From the NCBI RefSeq assembly GCF_902364365.1, contig NZ_CABJDN010000011.1, forward strand, positions 142,047-206,046: 64,000 bases of DNA, in the 5' to 3' direction. The notes below the pieces were generated by a model. The model saw only the letters and a program-made list of their open reading frames with translations. It had not been told where the DNA came from and did no database searches. The translations under genes and the position numbers were made by a program. The DNA comes from Bacteroides intestinalis. Lineage in GTDB: Bacteria; Bacteroidota; Bacteroidia; Bacteroidales; Bacteroidaceae. Shown in pieces: positions 54,938 to 63,588 of this stretch (its first letter is position 1; every line of letters starts with the position of its first letter).

Positions 54938-54945
54938 TACTTTTG
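54938..54945 (+). promoter_or_regulatory. -7 element of susC3
   Basis: TACTTTTG, 64 nt before the start codon. A second candidate, TATATTTG (54916-54923), lies just upstream. No properly spaced -33 box and no copy of the TGGC/TGTAT site of the first locus. Confidence 0.5.
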
Positions 54946-55009
54946 CAGGCAAAATAATATTTATAAATATAGAGAAAAGAAAATTATTTTATAACTAAAA
55001 CTTTATTTT

Positions 55010-58006
55010 ATGCTGAATGTACAATTAAAAAGAAAGAGAACATTTGCACAAAGCATGCTCTTTGTAGTGTTCTTGCTAAGCAGTACCTTAGCATTCGCCC
55101 AAAACAAGGTGACCGGTACTGTAACAGACAAGGCAGGCGAACCACTAATCGGTGTCAATGTGCTAGAGTCCGGCACCAGCAACGGTTGCATTACCGATAT
55201 AGACGGTAAATACTCTCTGAATGTAGAAAAAGGAAAGACACTTATTTTCTCTTTTATAGGCTATAGTAAGCAGGAAGTAAAAGTGACCCAGAATGTTATG
55301 AATGTGACGATGAACGAGGATACTGAATTGCTGGACGAAGTAGTGGTAATCGGCTACGGAAGCATCTCACGTAAGGATGTGACCAGTTCTATCTCCACCG
55401 TTAAATCCAAAGACCTCAACGTAGGTGCGTACACCGATCCCGGTCAGCTGCTTCAGGGCAAGGTTCCCGGATTGGTTATCGTTCAGAACTCTGACCCTAA
55501 CGGAGGTGTTAACTCACTCACACTGCGTGGTGCTTCCACTCTTAATGGTTCAACATCTCCTCTTTACGTAGTCGACGGTATCCCCGGTGTAAATCTCAAT
55601 CTCATTTCACCCAATGATATCGAATCTATCGATGTACTCCGTGATGCATCAGCTACCGCTATTTATGGTTCAAAGGCAGCAAACGGTGTCATCATGGTTA
55701 CCACCAAGCGTGGCTCTGATGGTCCTGCACGTGTAACATATAGCGGTTATGTATCATGGGAAAATATCAGCAATGATCATGAAATGATGAGTGCCGACGA
55801 GCTTCGTGCTTATGCCAAAGCAAATAATCTGACTATCCCTAACGACAAAGGTGCCAACACCAATTGGGCAGATGAAGTGCAACGTACCGGTTTCGCCCAT
55901 AACCATAATCTCTCGATTACCGGTGGCAATAAGAGTACTACTTATAATGCCAGCATCAACTACATTGAACGTGACGGAATTATCAAAGGTGTGGGAAATA
56001 ATCTTTTCACTGCCCGCACCTATGTTGAAACCAAAACCCTTAAAGACCGCCTCACCCTCTCCGCAGGACTAAACGGCAACATTCGCAATGAATGGGGAGT
56101 ACCCCGTGGTGGTCAGGGTGCATCGGTTTATAATGCAATGTACTATTACTCACCTCTTGTACCCAGCCAGAATGAAGATGGAAGCTGGTACAAAGACATG
56201 GGAATCTCTCAGAACTATAATCCTTTGGCACTGATTTATGAAGATGAAAGTCGGGCTACTTACAAGCGTATCCAAGCCACAGGTAAAGCAAGCTTAAAAA
56301 TCATTGATGACCTTTTCCTTAGTGCCAATTTCTCGTACGAGAACCAAAATTATAGCTATAGGGACTATTATTCTCACGAATCACAGACAAACAATCGCGG
56401 AGGAGAGACCAGCCGCAATACGACTGAAGACATTAAGAAACTGATGGAAATCTATGGAAATTATGACAAGACTTTCAATGACGCCCACAAGCTCGGTCTG
56501 ATGGTCGGTTATTCATGGGAAGAGCAAAACAACGGTGAAGGTTTTGGGGCAAGAGGCTATAACTTCTATGATGATTCTCTCTGGTGGAACAATATCGGTA
56601 TGGCCAATTCATGGGATGAAGATCCTGTCTGGGCCAATACACTCTCTACTATCCGTATGATTTCATTTTACGGTCGTGCAAACTACTCATACAAAAGTAA
56701 GTATATCCTTCAAGCGGCTATACGCCGTGACGGTTCATCAACATTCGGTAGCAATCACAGATGGGCCACTTTCCCATCGGGCGCAATTGCATGGCGCCTT
56801 TCTGAAGAAGATTTCATTAAAGACCTTGGTATCTTCGATGACTTAAAGTTACGTGCCGGCTGGGGACAGAGCGGTAATGCCATGGGATTTGACATTTATA
56901 CTTCACGTTTCTACTATGCCGGTGGAGCCCGTTTTGTCTATACCGACCCAGAAACTGGCAAAGAAACTAGTTACAAGAGTTTGAATGCAGCTCGTAACGT
57001 CAACCCCGACCTTAAATGGGAAACTACTACCATGTTAAACCTCGGTATCGACTTCTCATTCCTTGGAGGTCGCATCAACGGTACTATCGAGTATTATAAC
57101 AAGACTACAAAAGACATGATTTGGTCATATCCTATTTCCACAAGTTATTATCCCTATGGATGGATGGTAGCCAACGTGGGCAAAATGAACAACCGTGGTA
57201 TTGAACTGAGTCTGAACGCAACTCCTATCCAGGGACGCAATTTCACTTGGAATACATCGCTCAACCTCTCTCATAATCGCAATAAGATTGTGAGCCTCTC
57301 CAACCAAGAGTATAACGCAGGTGTACTGAACCGTTACAATCCAGAGTTGCCAGGTGCTTCTACCGCCACCATCCAGCGCATTATAGAAGGTGAACCCATC
57401 GGAACTTTTTACATGTGGGAATGGGCTGGCTATGATCAAAACGGAGTATCCCAATTTTACGTGCATGACAAAGAGACCGGAGAGCGTACAGGTGAAACCA
57501 CCAATACCCCAGAAGAAAAAGACCGTACCATCGTGGGTAATGCACAACCTTGGTTGACGATGGGCTGGAACAATAATCTGACGTATAAGAATTGGGATTT
57601 CAACGCATTCTTTACAGGAGTGTTTGGACAGAAGATCTTCAACGAGCCCCGTGCTTTCTTCAGTAACATCGCTAACGTTACTGAAGGCAAGAATGTAATG
57701 AAATCCATCGTATCGGAACAGAAAGCAACCGATTCATTCTCCTCGCTTCCGTCCGACCGCTATCTTGAGAATGGTAGCTACTTCCGTTTGTCAACCCTTA
57801 CAGTCGGTTATACTTTCCGCAACTTCAACGGTTGGCTCCGCGATGTGCGTCTCTACGCTTCTTGCAACAATGTGTTCACTCTGACCGGTTACAAGGGACG
57901 TGACCCTGAAATCAACCTCGGTGGTGAAACTCCCGGTTGCGATACACGTAGCGACCACTATCCCCGTACCCGCCAATTCCTTGTAGGTGCAACTATTAAC
58001 TTCTAA
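55010..58006 (+). CDS. susC: SusC-like TonB-dependent transporter (third pair)
   Basis: TonB-dependent importer of 998 residues. Signal peptide (to about residue 30, LAFAQNKV), carboxypeptidase-regulatory-like domain (VTGTVTDKAGEPLIGVNVLE), TonB-box-like LLDEVVVIGYGS, plug with SATAIYGSKAANGVIMVTTKRG, and a barrel ending in FLVGATINF. It is followed after 14 nt by susD3, then a GH92 alpha-mannosidase, so the cargo is probably an alpha-mannoside such as trimmed N-glycan or mannan pieces. No HTCS, ECF sigma/anti-sigma pair or SARP-type regulator is adjacent. Confidence 0.93.
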   Translation: MLNVQLKRKRTFAQSMLFVVFLLSSTLAFAQNKVTGTVTDKAGEPLIGVNVLESGTSNGCITDIDGKYSLNVEKGKTLIFSFIGYSKQEVKVTQNVMNVTMNEDTELLDEVVVIGYGSISRKDVTSSISTVKSKDLNVGAYTDPGQLLQGKVPGLVIVQNSDPNGGVNSLTLRGASTLNGSTSPLYVVDGIPGVNLNLISPNDIESIDVLRDASATAIYGSKAANGVIMVTTKRGSDGPARVTYSGYVSWENISNDHEMMSADELRAYAKANNLTIPNDKGANTNWADEVQRTGFAHNHNLSITGGNKSTTYNASINYIERDGIIKGVGNNLFTARTYVETKTLKDRLTLSAGLNGNIRNEWGVPRGGQGASVYNAMYYYSPLVPSQNEDGSWYKDMGISQNYNPLALIYEDESRATYKRIQATGKASLKIIDDLFLSANFSYENQNYSYRDYYSHESQTNNRGGETSRNTTEDIKKLMEIYGNYDKTFNDAHKLGLMVGYSWEEQNNGEGFGARGYNFYDDSLWWNNIGMANSWDEDPVWANTLSTIRMISFYGRANYSYKSKYILQAAIRRDGSSTFGSNHRWATFPSGAIAWRLSEEDFIKDLGIFDDLKLRAGWGQSGNAMGFDIYTSRFYYAGGARFVYTDPETGKETSYKSLNAARNVNPDLKWETTTMLNLGIDFSFLGGRINGTIEYYNKTTKDMIWSYPISTSYYPYGWMVANVGKMNNRGIELSLNATPIQGRNFTWNTSLNLSHNRNKIVSLSNQEYNAGVLNRYNPELPGASTATIQRIIEGEPIGTFYMWEWAGYDQNGVSQFYVHDKETGERTGETTNTPEEKDRTIVGNAQPWLTMGWNNNLTYKNWDFNAFFTGVFGQKIFNEPRAFFSNIANVTEGKNVMKSIVSEQKATDSFSSLPSDRYLENGSYFRLSTLTVGYTFRNFNGWLRDVRLYASCNNVFTLTGYKGRDPEINLGGETPGCDTRSDHYPRTRQFLVGATINF

Positions 58007-58020
58007 TAAATTAGCAGATT

Positions 58021-59664
58021 ATGAAATCATATATAAAACTTTTATTGCTTTCGGGTGTACTTGCCGGCACTACTGCCTGCACTGACCTTGATACGGACAT
58101 CAAAACCCAATATACTACCTATCCCGATAATCCCATTGCAGCAAATGCCAAGCTCGAAGCTTGTTATTACTACCTCCGTAACGAAGTCGGTCTAGGCCGT
58201 AATTACTGGGAAGGCGTTATGCTTCAGGGAGATGAACTGATGGGATTATCCTTTAACGGTAGTTATTATGACAACGGTCGTCTGGTTAACCCTTTCATTC
58301 ACGACTTGAAACCCGATACTCCGGGAGTAGGACAAATGGGTGACTTAAAATCGGGCATCTCCTATTGCAACACTGTGATTGTGGAAATAGGAGGTCCTGA
58401 GGGCAAAGACGACATTGTGGCTCCGGTACGTGCTATCCGCGCATTCTACCACTTCATGATGATGGATCTTTATGGCGATGTACCCTTGATGGACCACACC
58501 CCCGAAGAAGGAGAAGTCATAGAACGTGCTCCACGCGCTGATGTAGCCCGTTTCATAGAAAGCGAGCTCCTTGAAATCATGCCTCAGCTTACCGAAGAAA
58601 ATAATGCCGACACCTACGGTCGCCCTAACAAATGGATGGCGAAAGCACTGCTTGCCAAACTCTATTTGAACTGGGGTGTGTACACATGTGGTGATGTCAC
58701 TAAGGTCACCAATGATACCCCCAACGAAAAGCTTAATGAACTTGTGGCCGTATGTGATGACATCATCGAATCTGGCATATTCGAGGTCGGCAAGGGCTAT
58801 CGTAAGAAGTTCTTCCCTAACAACGGTGTTCATATCAAGGACTTCATCTATGCTATGGACTTTGACCCGGTAAAGATACCGACCAAATATGTAGGAGGGC
58901 ATCAACTCGACCGCTTCATGACATTCAAGAAAGCTAATAATTGTAATGTAGGTCCGTGGGGATTCATTCCTGCCAAGTCCGTAGCAGGAGTTTATGTACT
59001 GGTACCCGAATGCGTAGATCGTTTTAATCTTCCGGGTGACGAACGCAATCAGATAATACTTGGAGGTCCTCAGTATGCAACCGACCCAGTAAACTATGAG
59101 TTTACCAATACCCCCATCCTATACAACGGTCAACAAGTGAACTATACCAAGGAAATTCTATTCAGTGGAACAGGTGGCATAAGCAAACTTGACGTCGGTG
59201 CAGACTCGGAGACTGCCAACCTTATGAAAGGGTACCATCTTGGGAAATATCCTTCTACTGCCGAAGATTACACAGACCGTGATCGCCTATGTGGCAATGA
59301 TATCCCTATCTTCCGCTATGCTGACATTCTTTTGTCCAAGGCAGAAGCTATTCTTCGCGGTGCCACTGCCACAATGGGGCATACTCCTGCTTCATTGATG
59401 AATGAAGTACGTGACTGCGCAAGCGCACCCCATGTAACCGGCACTCCCACTCTTCAAGACCTTCTTGACGAGCGAGGTCGTGAGTTCATCTGTGAAATGT
59501 GGAGACGCCAGGACTTGATCCGCTTTGGTCAGTTTGAGAATGACTGGGGGGTAAAGAACATTGTCAACCCTGGTGCTAAAACCGAATTATGGCGTCGCAT
59601 AATGCCTATTCCACTTGGTGAAATGGATACTAATACCAACTGGTCACAGAATTTCGGTTATTAA
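58021..59664 (+). CDS. susD: SusD-like glycan-binding lipoprotein (third pair)
   Basis: RagB/SusD-family lipoprotein, 547 residues, lipobox GTTAC (Cys20). Motifs: AIRAFYHFMMMDLYGDVPLM, KWMAKALLAKLYLNWG, FRYADILLSKAEAILRG and LLDERGREFICEMWRRQDLIRF, ending with RIMPIPLGEM. It acts with the SusC encoded 14 nt upstream. A hairpin between this gene and the GH92 gene may lower downstream expression. Confidence 0.93.
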   Translation: MKSYIKLLLLSGVLAGTTACTDLDTDIKTQYTTYPDNPIAANAKLEACYYYLRNEVGLGRNYWEGVMLQGDELMGLSFNGSYYDNGRLVNPFIHDLKPDTPGVGQMGDLKSGISYCNTVIVEIGGPEGKDDIVAPVRAIRAFYHFMMMDLYGDVPLMDHTPEEGEVIERAPRADVARFIESELLEIMPQLTEENNADTYGRPNKWMAKALLAKLYLNWGVYTCGDVTKVTNDTPNEKLNELVAVCDDIIESGIFEVGKGYRKKFFPNNGVHIKDFIYAMDFDPVKIPTKYVGGHQLDRFMTFKKANNCNVGPWGFIPAKSVAGVYVLVPECVDRFNLPGDERNQIILGGPQYATDPVNYEFTNTPILYNGQQVNYTKEILFSGTGGISKLDVGADSETANLMKGYHLGKYPSTAEDYTDRDRLCGNDIPIFRYADILLSKAEAILRGATATMGHTPASLMNEVRDCASAPHVTGTPTLQDLLDERGREFICEMWRRQDLIRFGQFENDWGVKNIVNPGAKTELWRRIMPIPLGEMDTNTNWSQNFGY

Positions 59665-59717
59665 TATAGAGAAAAGAAAGAGCCGGTATATCATATTTAA
59701 AGTTTAAAAAGGCTTTC

Positions 59718-59768
59718 AAGCCCTGTATTACGATTTACGGAACCCAAAACGGATCGGATACAGGGCTT
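59718..59768 (+). terminator. Hairpin between susD3 and GH92
   Basis: AAGCCCTGTAT (59718-59728) pairs perfectly over 11 bp with ATACAGGGCTT (59758-59768), loop 29 nt, followed by TCTTTAC. It looks like a partial terminator 28 nt before the GH92 start, allowing unequal expression within the operon. Confidence 0.65.
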
Positions 59769-59796
59769 TCTTTACATTTAACAAAGACAATTGCCA

Positions 59797-62070
59797 ATGA
59801 AAAGCAAATTATTCACACTATCTGTCCTACTATTGTTCTCCGCAAATACCTTTGCACAGGACACCAAACTCACAGATTATGTAGATCCACGCATTGGTTC
59901 CGAAGGACTGGGACGAGTCTTTATCGGCCCTTCCTACCCCTACGGAATGGTGAAACCTTCACCAGACTGTACCCCACGCCCGAACAGCGGCTGGCTACCC
60001 ATGCCCGAACAGGTAGACGGTTTCTCTCAAGTACACGTCAGCGGAACAGGTGGCGGACCTAAATATGGCAATATCCTTGTAATGCCTTTCGGCGACGGAA
60101 TGGACCGAACAAAGCATATCGATCACCGCAAGTACGAAACTATTAAATTAGGATATTATACCACCCAATTCCAAGCTTCCGGTATACAGACAGAAATAAC
60201 TACCGCACCTAAAGCCTCATTCTATCGTTTCACCTATCCCAAAGACTCTCTGAAGTCACTGGCCATCGATGCCGGATTCTTCTTAGGTGAAAGTCCCGTA
60301 CCCGATGCACGCGAGGCACAACAATTTGTAGGCTCCGAAATACAAATCATCTCCGACCGCGAAGTCATCGGTTATACCCGTATCCGTGGCGGATGGAACA
60401 ATGGTCGTGCCTACACTGTCTACTTTTATGCGGAAACGGATAAACCTTTCGTAAATACAGCTACCTGGAAAGGTGATAAGATAACAAATGAAAAGTTCCA
60501 ATACGACTCACACCAAAAGACCGGAGCATTACTACGCTTCAATTCATCTGAAGAAGTGGTACAGTTGAAAGTAGGTATCTCCTTTCTCAGCTCACTGAAA
60601 GCCCGCCAGAATGCTCACTCCGATATTCCTCATTGGTCATTCGAGACCGCATATCAGCAACTTCTGACCCAATGGGAAAACTTACTCCAAAGAATTGAAA
60701 TCTCTCCCCGTACCCCCGAAGCACAGAAACGTATGTTCTATACCGGCCTCTATCACACCATGATTATGCCTGTAGACCGTAGTGGAGAGAATCCTCTCTG
60801 GGCAGATAATGAACCTTATTATGATGACTTCTATGCCATCTGGGACACTTATCGCACTTCTTCACCGCTCATTACCCTGATAGATCCGAAACGCGAAACA
60901 GACATCGTCCGCTCACTCATCAACATCTACAAACGAGACGGTTACATGCCTGATGCCCGTAGTGGCAACTGCAACGGACGTACACAAGGCGGCTCCAATG
61001 CCGAGATCGTAATAGCCGACGCCTTCGTAAAAGGCCTGGAAGGAATAGATTATGAACTCGGCTTGCAAGCCATGCTGAAAGATGCAACCGTCTGTCCCGG
61101 CGACCGCCATGAAGCAGAAGGACGGGGCGGACTGATCCCTTATCTGGAACTCGGTTATATCCCCTACGGCATTCCCCGTGCCGGAAACCGTACCGTGGAA
61201 TACTCCTATTGCGATTATGCCATTGGCCTGGTTGCCAAAGGGTTGGAAAAAGAAGACCTTTATCAGCACTATCTGAAGCAATCCGGAAACTGGAAGAACC
61301 TCTGGCGTGACGATTATGAACATGCCGGTGCCAAAGGTTTCATTCTGCCCCGCGATGAAAAAGGCAACTGGCTCGATGAAATCACTTTCGGAAAGTCCAA
61401 TATACAAAAACCGACCTTTACCTATACCCCCGTCACTTTCGAAGGTCCCTGGTACACGCCTTGGTGGGACATGTTCTTCTACGAAGCTTCCTCATGGGAA
61501 TATTCCCTAAGCATACCGCACGATGTTCCCGGACTGATAGAAAAATGCGGCGGTGCAGAGAAGTTTGAAGCACGCCTGGACATCTTCTTCGATCAGGGTT
61601 TCTTCAACGTAAACAATGAGCCTTCTTTCCTTTCTCCTTGTCTTTACCATTGGCTGGGAAAACCCTACCGTAGCAGTGACCGTATCCACCAAATCATTGC
61701 TAAGAACTATAATGATGGACCTATAGGACTACCGGGCAACGATGACTCCGGTGCCATGTCCTCATGGCTTGCCTTCCACATGATGGGACTATACCCCAAT
61801 GCCGGACAGGACTATTACCTGATCAATACTCCTTTGCTGGAAGAAACAATCTTCCGGTTAGATAACGGAAAGACTTTCAAGATATCCACTCAGGGGCTTT
61901 CTGATAAGAACAGATATATACAATCCGTTACATTGAATGGAAAAACTTACCCCTACTCAGCTATACGGCATAAAGACATCGTTGCAGGTGGCGAACTGAT
62001 CCTGAAGATGGGAAAGCAACCGAGTGAATGGGGCAAACAATTATTGTTGAACGAAGAAAACGAGAAGTAA
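59797..62070 (+). CDS. GH92 alpha-mannosidase
   Basis: Calcium-dependent inverting exo-alpha-mannosidase of family GH92, 757 residues, signal peptide about 1-20 (NTFAQ). N-terminal beta-sandwich with VDPRIGSEGLGRVFIGPSYPYGMV and QVHVSGTGGGPKYGNI; alpha6/alpha6 catalytic domain with MPVDRSGENP, WDTYRTSSPL, EASSWEYSLSIPHD (acid region) and GNDDSGAMSSWLAFHMMGLYP (base region with the Asp pair). The ATG at 59797 begins the signal peptide. The family acts on alpha-1,2/1,3/1,4-linked mannose of N-glycans or yeast mannan. The stop overlaps the next start by one base. Confidence 0.92.
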   Translation: MKSKLFTLSVLLLFSANTFAQDTKLTDYVDPRIGSEGLGRVFIGPSYPYGMVKPSPDCTPRPNSGWLPMPEQVDGFSQVHVSGTGGGPKYGNILVMPFGDGMDRTKHIDHRKYETIKLGYYTTQFQASGIQTEITTAPKASFYRFTYPKDSLKSLAIDAGFFLGESPVPDAREAQQFVGSEIQIISDREVIGYTRIRGGWNNGRAYTVYFYAETDKPFVNTATWKGDKITNEKFQYDSHQKTGALLRFNSSEEVVQLKVGISFLSSLKARQNAHSDIPHWSFETAYQQLLTQWENLLQRIEISPRTPEAQKRMFYTGLYHTMIMPVDRSGENPLWADNEPYYDDFYAIWDTYRTSSPLITLIDPKRETDIVRSLINIYKRDGYMPDARSGNCNGRTQGGSNAEIVIADAFVKGLEGIDYELGLQAMLKDATVCPGDRHEAEGRGGLIPYLELGYIPYGIPRAGNRTVEYSYCDYAIGLVAKGLEKEDLYQHYLKQSGNWKNLWRDDYEHAGAKGFILPRDEKGNWLDEITFGKSNIQKPTFTYTPVTFEGPWYTPWWDMFFYEASSWEYSLSIPHDVPGLIEKCGGAEKFEARLDIFFDQGFFNVNNEPSFLSPCLYHWLGKPYRSSDRIHQIIAKNYNDGPIGLPGNDDSGAMSSWLAFHMMGLYPNAGQDYYLINTPLLEETIFRLDNGKTFKISTQGLSDKNRYIQSVTLNGKTYPYSAIRHKDIVAGGELILKMGKQPSEWGKQLLLNEENEK

Positions 62071-62606
62071 TGAAGAAATATATGATTCTATCCGTCTTGC
62101 TATGTCTGGGCTTCACCGGAAGTCTATTTGCACAGAGCATTATGCCCGATACATTGCTATTTGTATTCAAATTACACGGACAGACACGGAAATATAAAAT
62201 GTCTTTTCAAGAAAAGCAGGATTCTATATACCTGTATTGGGGAATAGAACGCAATTTGAAATGGCAATCGGGAAGCTATGCTATGGGCCGCGAATCCATA
62301 GAACAAGCTACACGGCTCAGTTTCCTGCAACCGGAAGATGGTAAGCACGTACAGCTCTCTCCGGAGGAAACAGTTTATTTCCTTTCCCGTTCCGCCTACA
62401 AGCAATTAAAGGAGCAGCGAACACTTGTCTACAATCAAACGACGTACTCTGTCCTGGACAGTAACGAACGGGCTTTAGGTTATCCGCTTATTCATGTGAA
62501 GGATACCGTGGAAGGATGCGAGATGTGGATACTGGATAATCCTAAGTTAGCGTTAGTATGGAGAACTTGTAATAATCCGTTGGGGGTTAACTGGGAAGTA
62601 GAATAA
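62070..62606 (+). CDS. Secreted protein of unknown function, coupled to GH92
   Basis: 178 residues, signal peptide about 1-21 (GSLFAQ), no lipobox and no membrane segment after it. No family recognized. The mature part is mixed beta/alpha with several Trp and Tyr (DSIYLYWGIERNLKWQSG; EMWILDNPKLALVWRTCNNP) and two cysteines near the C-terminus. The start shares one base with the GH92 stop (TAATG), indicating translational coupling, so a role alongside the alpha-mannosidase is likely. Ordinary codon use. Confidence 0.75.
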   Translation: MKKYMILSVLLCLGFTGSLFAQSIMPDTLLFVFKLHGQTRKYKMSFQEKQDSIYLYWGIERNLKWQSGSYAMGRESIEQATRLSFLQPEDGKHVQLSPEETVYFLSRSAYKQLKEQRTLVYNQTTYSVLDSNERALGYPLIHVKDTVEGCEMWILDNPKLALVWRTCNNPLGVNWEVE

Positions 62607-62612
62607 TGAAAG

Positions 62613-62717
62613 AATCCCTGTCTCTACTGATATTTCACAGTAAGAGACAAGGATATTTAAATAAGTGGACTAAAAATCCGAATATTCAAGACAGTCGGAT
62701 AACATATTAGATTGAAC
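62613..62717. repeat. ~105-bp repeat, copy A
   Basis: Clearly related along its length to copy B at 63129-63234: ATCCC, TCTCTACT, AATATT/GATATT, AGAGACA, GGATATTT, then TTCGAAT/CCGAATATTCAA and a shared end ACTGAAC/ATTGAAC. It begins with an 11-of-12-bp inverted repeat (ATCCCTGTCTCT/AGAGACAAGGAT), which may act as a terminator. Each copy lies directly downstream of a putative immunity gene. Confidence 0.7.
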
Positions 62718-62725
62718 AAAATAAA

Positions 62726-63061
62726 TTAGACATCCCTATAAGTTATAGGGATGTCAATTAATGGATTCCAATTGGTTTTCCATATATCAAGTTCATATAA
62801 CTCTCCCTTTTCGTCTAAGTATAAAGATGCTACAACTGTAATCCCATCTATGTCATCAAACAAGCAATCGCTAGCTTGAGATCCCCAATGATGTTCTTTG
62901 TAATCATCTATTCCATGAGGATGCAAAGCAAGGCTTCCCATTCCTCCGTCTGACAAGTCTGATACTAACAAATTACTTTTCCAATTGAGAGGAAAAGTAT
63001 TATGCGATCTGCATATTAACTTTTCTAATAATTGGATTTCTAATGCTGTTGGACGTCTCAT
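62726..63061 (-). CDS. DUF6984-like protein, probable immunity protein
   Basis: Cytoplasmic protein of 111 residues resembling the DUF6984 family (RRP near the start, LSDGGMGSLAL, IDGITVVASLYLDEKGELYELDIWKTNWNPL). Small proteins of this kind occur beside polymorphic toxins; the place here, downstream of a toxin-like C-terminus and another small gene, supports an immunity role. The last codons contain a perfect 12-bp inverted repeat (62729-62755) that doubles as a probable terminator. Flanked by two copies of a ~105-bp repeat. Functional call is inferred. Confidence 0.65.
   Translation of the reverse strand: MRRPTALEIQLLEKLICRSHNTFPLNWKSNLLVSDLSDGGMGSLALHPHGIDDYKEHHWGSQASDCLFDDIDGITVVASLYLDEKGELYELDIWKTNWNPLIDIPITYRDV
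62729..62755 (-). terminator. Terminator hairpin inside the end of the DUF6984 gene
   Basis: GACATCCCTATA (62729-62740) and TATAGGGATGTC (62744-62755) are perfect 12-bp inverted repeats with a 3-nt loop. They encode the last residues (DIPITYRDV). On the minus strand the stop codon and a T-rich stretch follow. Confidence 0.65.
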
Positions 63062-63128
63062 CTCATTTTCATCTTAGAGATAGTAAATGTAACATTTTAA
63101 GTTGAGAATTGCTAAAAAAATACATAAA

Positions 63129-63234
63129 AATCCCCATCTCTACTAATATTTTATAGAAAGAGACAGGGATATTTTAAATGAGTAAATTGAAAATTCGAAT
63201 GTTCAAAACTTTTAAAGAATATATCCGACTGAAC
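63129..63234. repeat. ~105-bp repeat, copy B
   Basis: Second copy of the repeat at 62613-62717, same orientation, downstream of the CPCC gene. Its inverted repeat (ATCCCCATCTCT/AGAGACAGGGAT) is less perfect. The rest of the 255-nt gap is AT rich and gene free. Confidence 0.7.
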
Positions 63235-63316
63235 GAAAATTAGCGAACTAAATATCCGAAAAGTAAAGAACAAAGAATGACGTATCCGTTAAAATAGAAA
63301 ATGAGAAAAAAGGATT

Positions 63317-63580
63317 TTAATCAAAGTATTCCGGAACATTCATTAACTGTTTATTTACATCCCAAGACACAGGCTTTTTCTTTTTGTCAAACCAATTAGC
63401 ACCGTTTTTTAACCATTCTTTCCTATACTCCTTGATAGAAAAAAGATCATAATCTTCATTTCCGAATTCAACCCCACAACATGGACATATTTCATATGTA
63501 GGAGATTGCCCATCATCTCCCCAAGGCTTATCTTTCATATACAACCCACATATTCTACAATAATGTTCTTCTTTCATCAT
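63317..63580 (-). CDS. Cysteine-rich CPCC-type small protein, probable immunity protein
   Basis: Small cytoplasmic protein of 87 residues with four cysteines in two pairs, CRICG near the start and CPCCG in the middle, likely binding one zinc ion. The pattern KPWGDDGQSPTYEICPCCGVEFGNED is typical of small proteins found downstream of polymorphic toxins. It begins 8 nt after the stop of the toxin-like frame, so the two are probably co-transcribed as a toxin-immunity pair. An immunity role is inferred from context. Confidence 0.7.
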   Translation of the reverse strand: MMKEEHYCRICGLYMKDKPWGDDGQSPTYEICPCCGVEFGNEDYDLFSIKEYRKEWLKNGANWFDKKKKPVSWDVNKQLMNVPEYFD

Positions 63581-63588
63581 TATTTATT

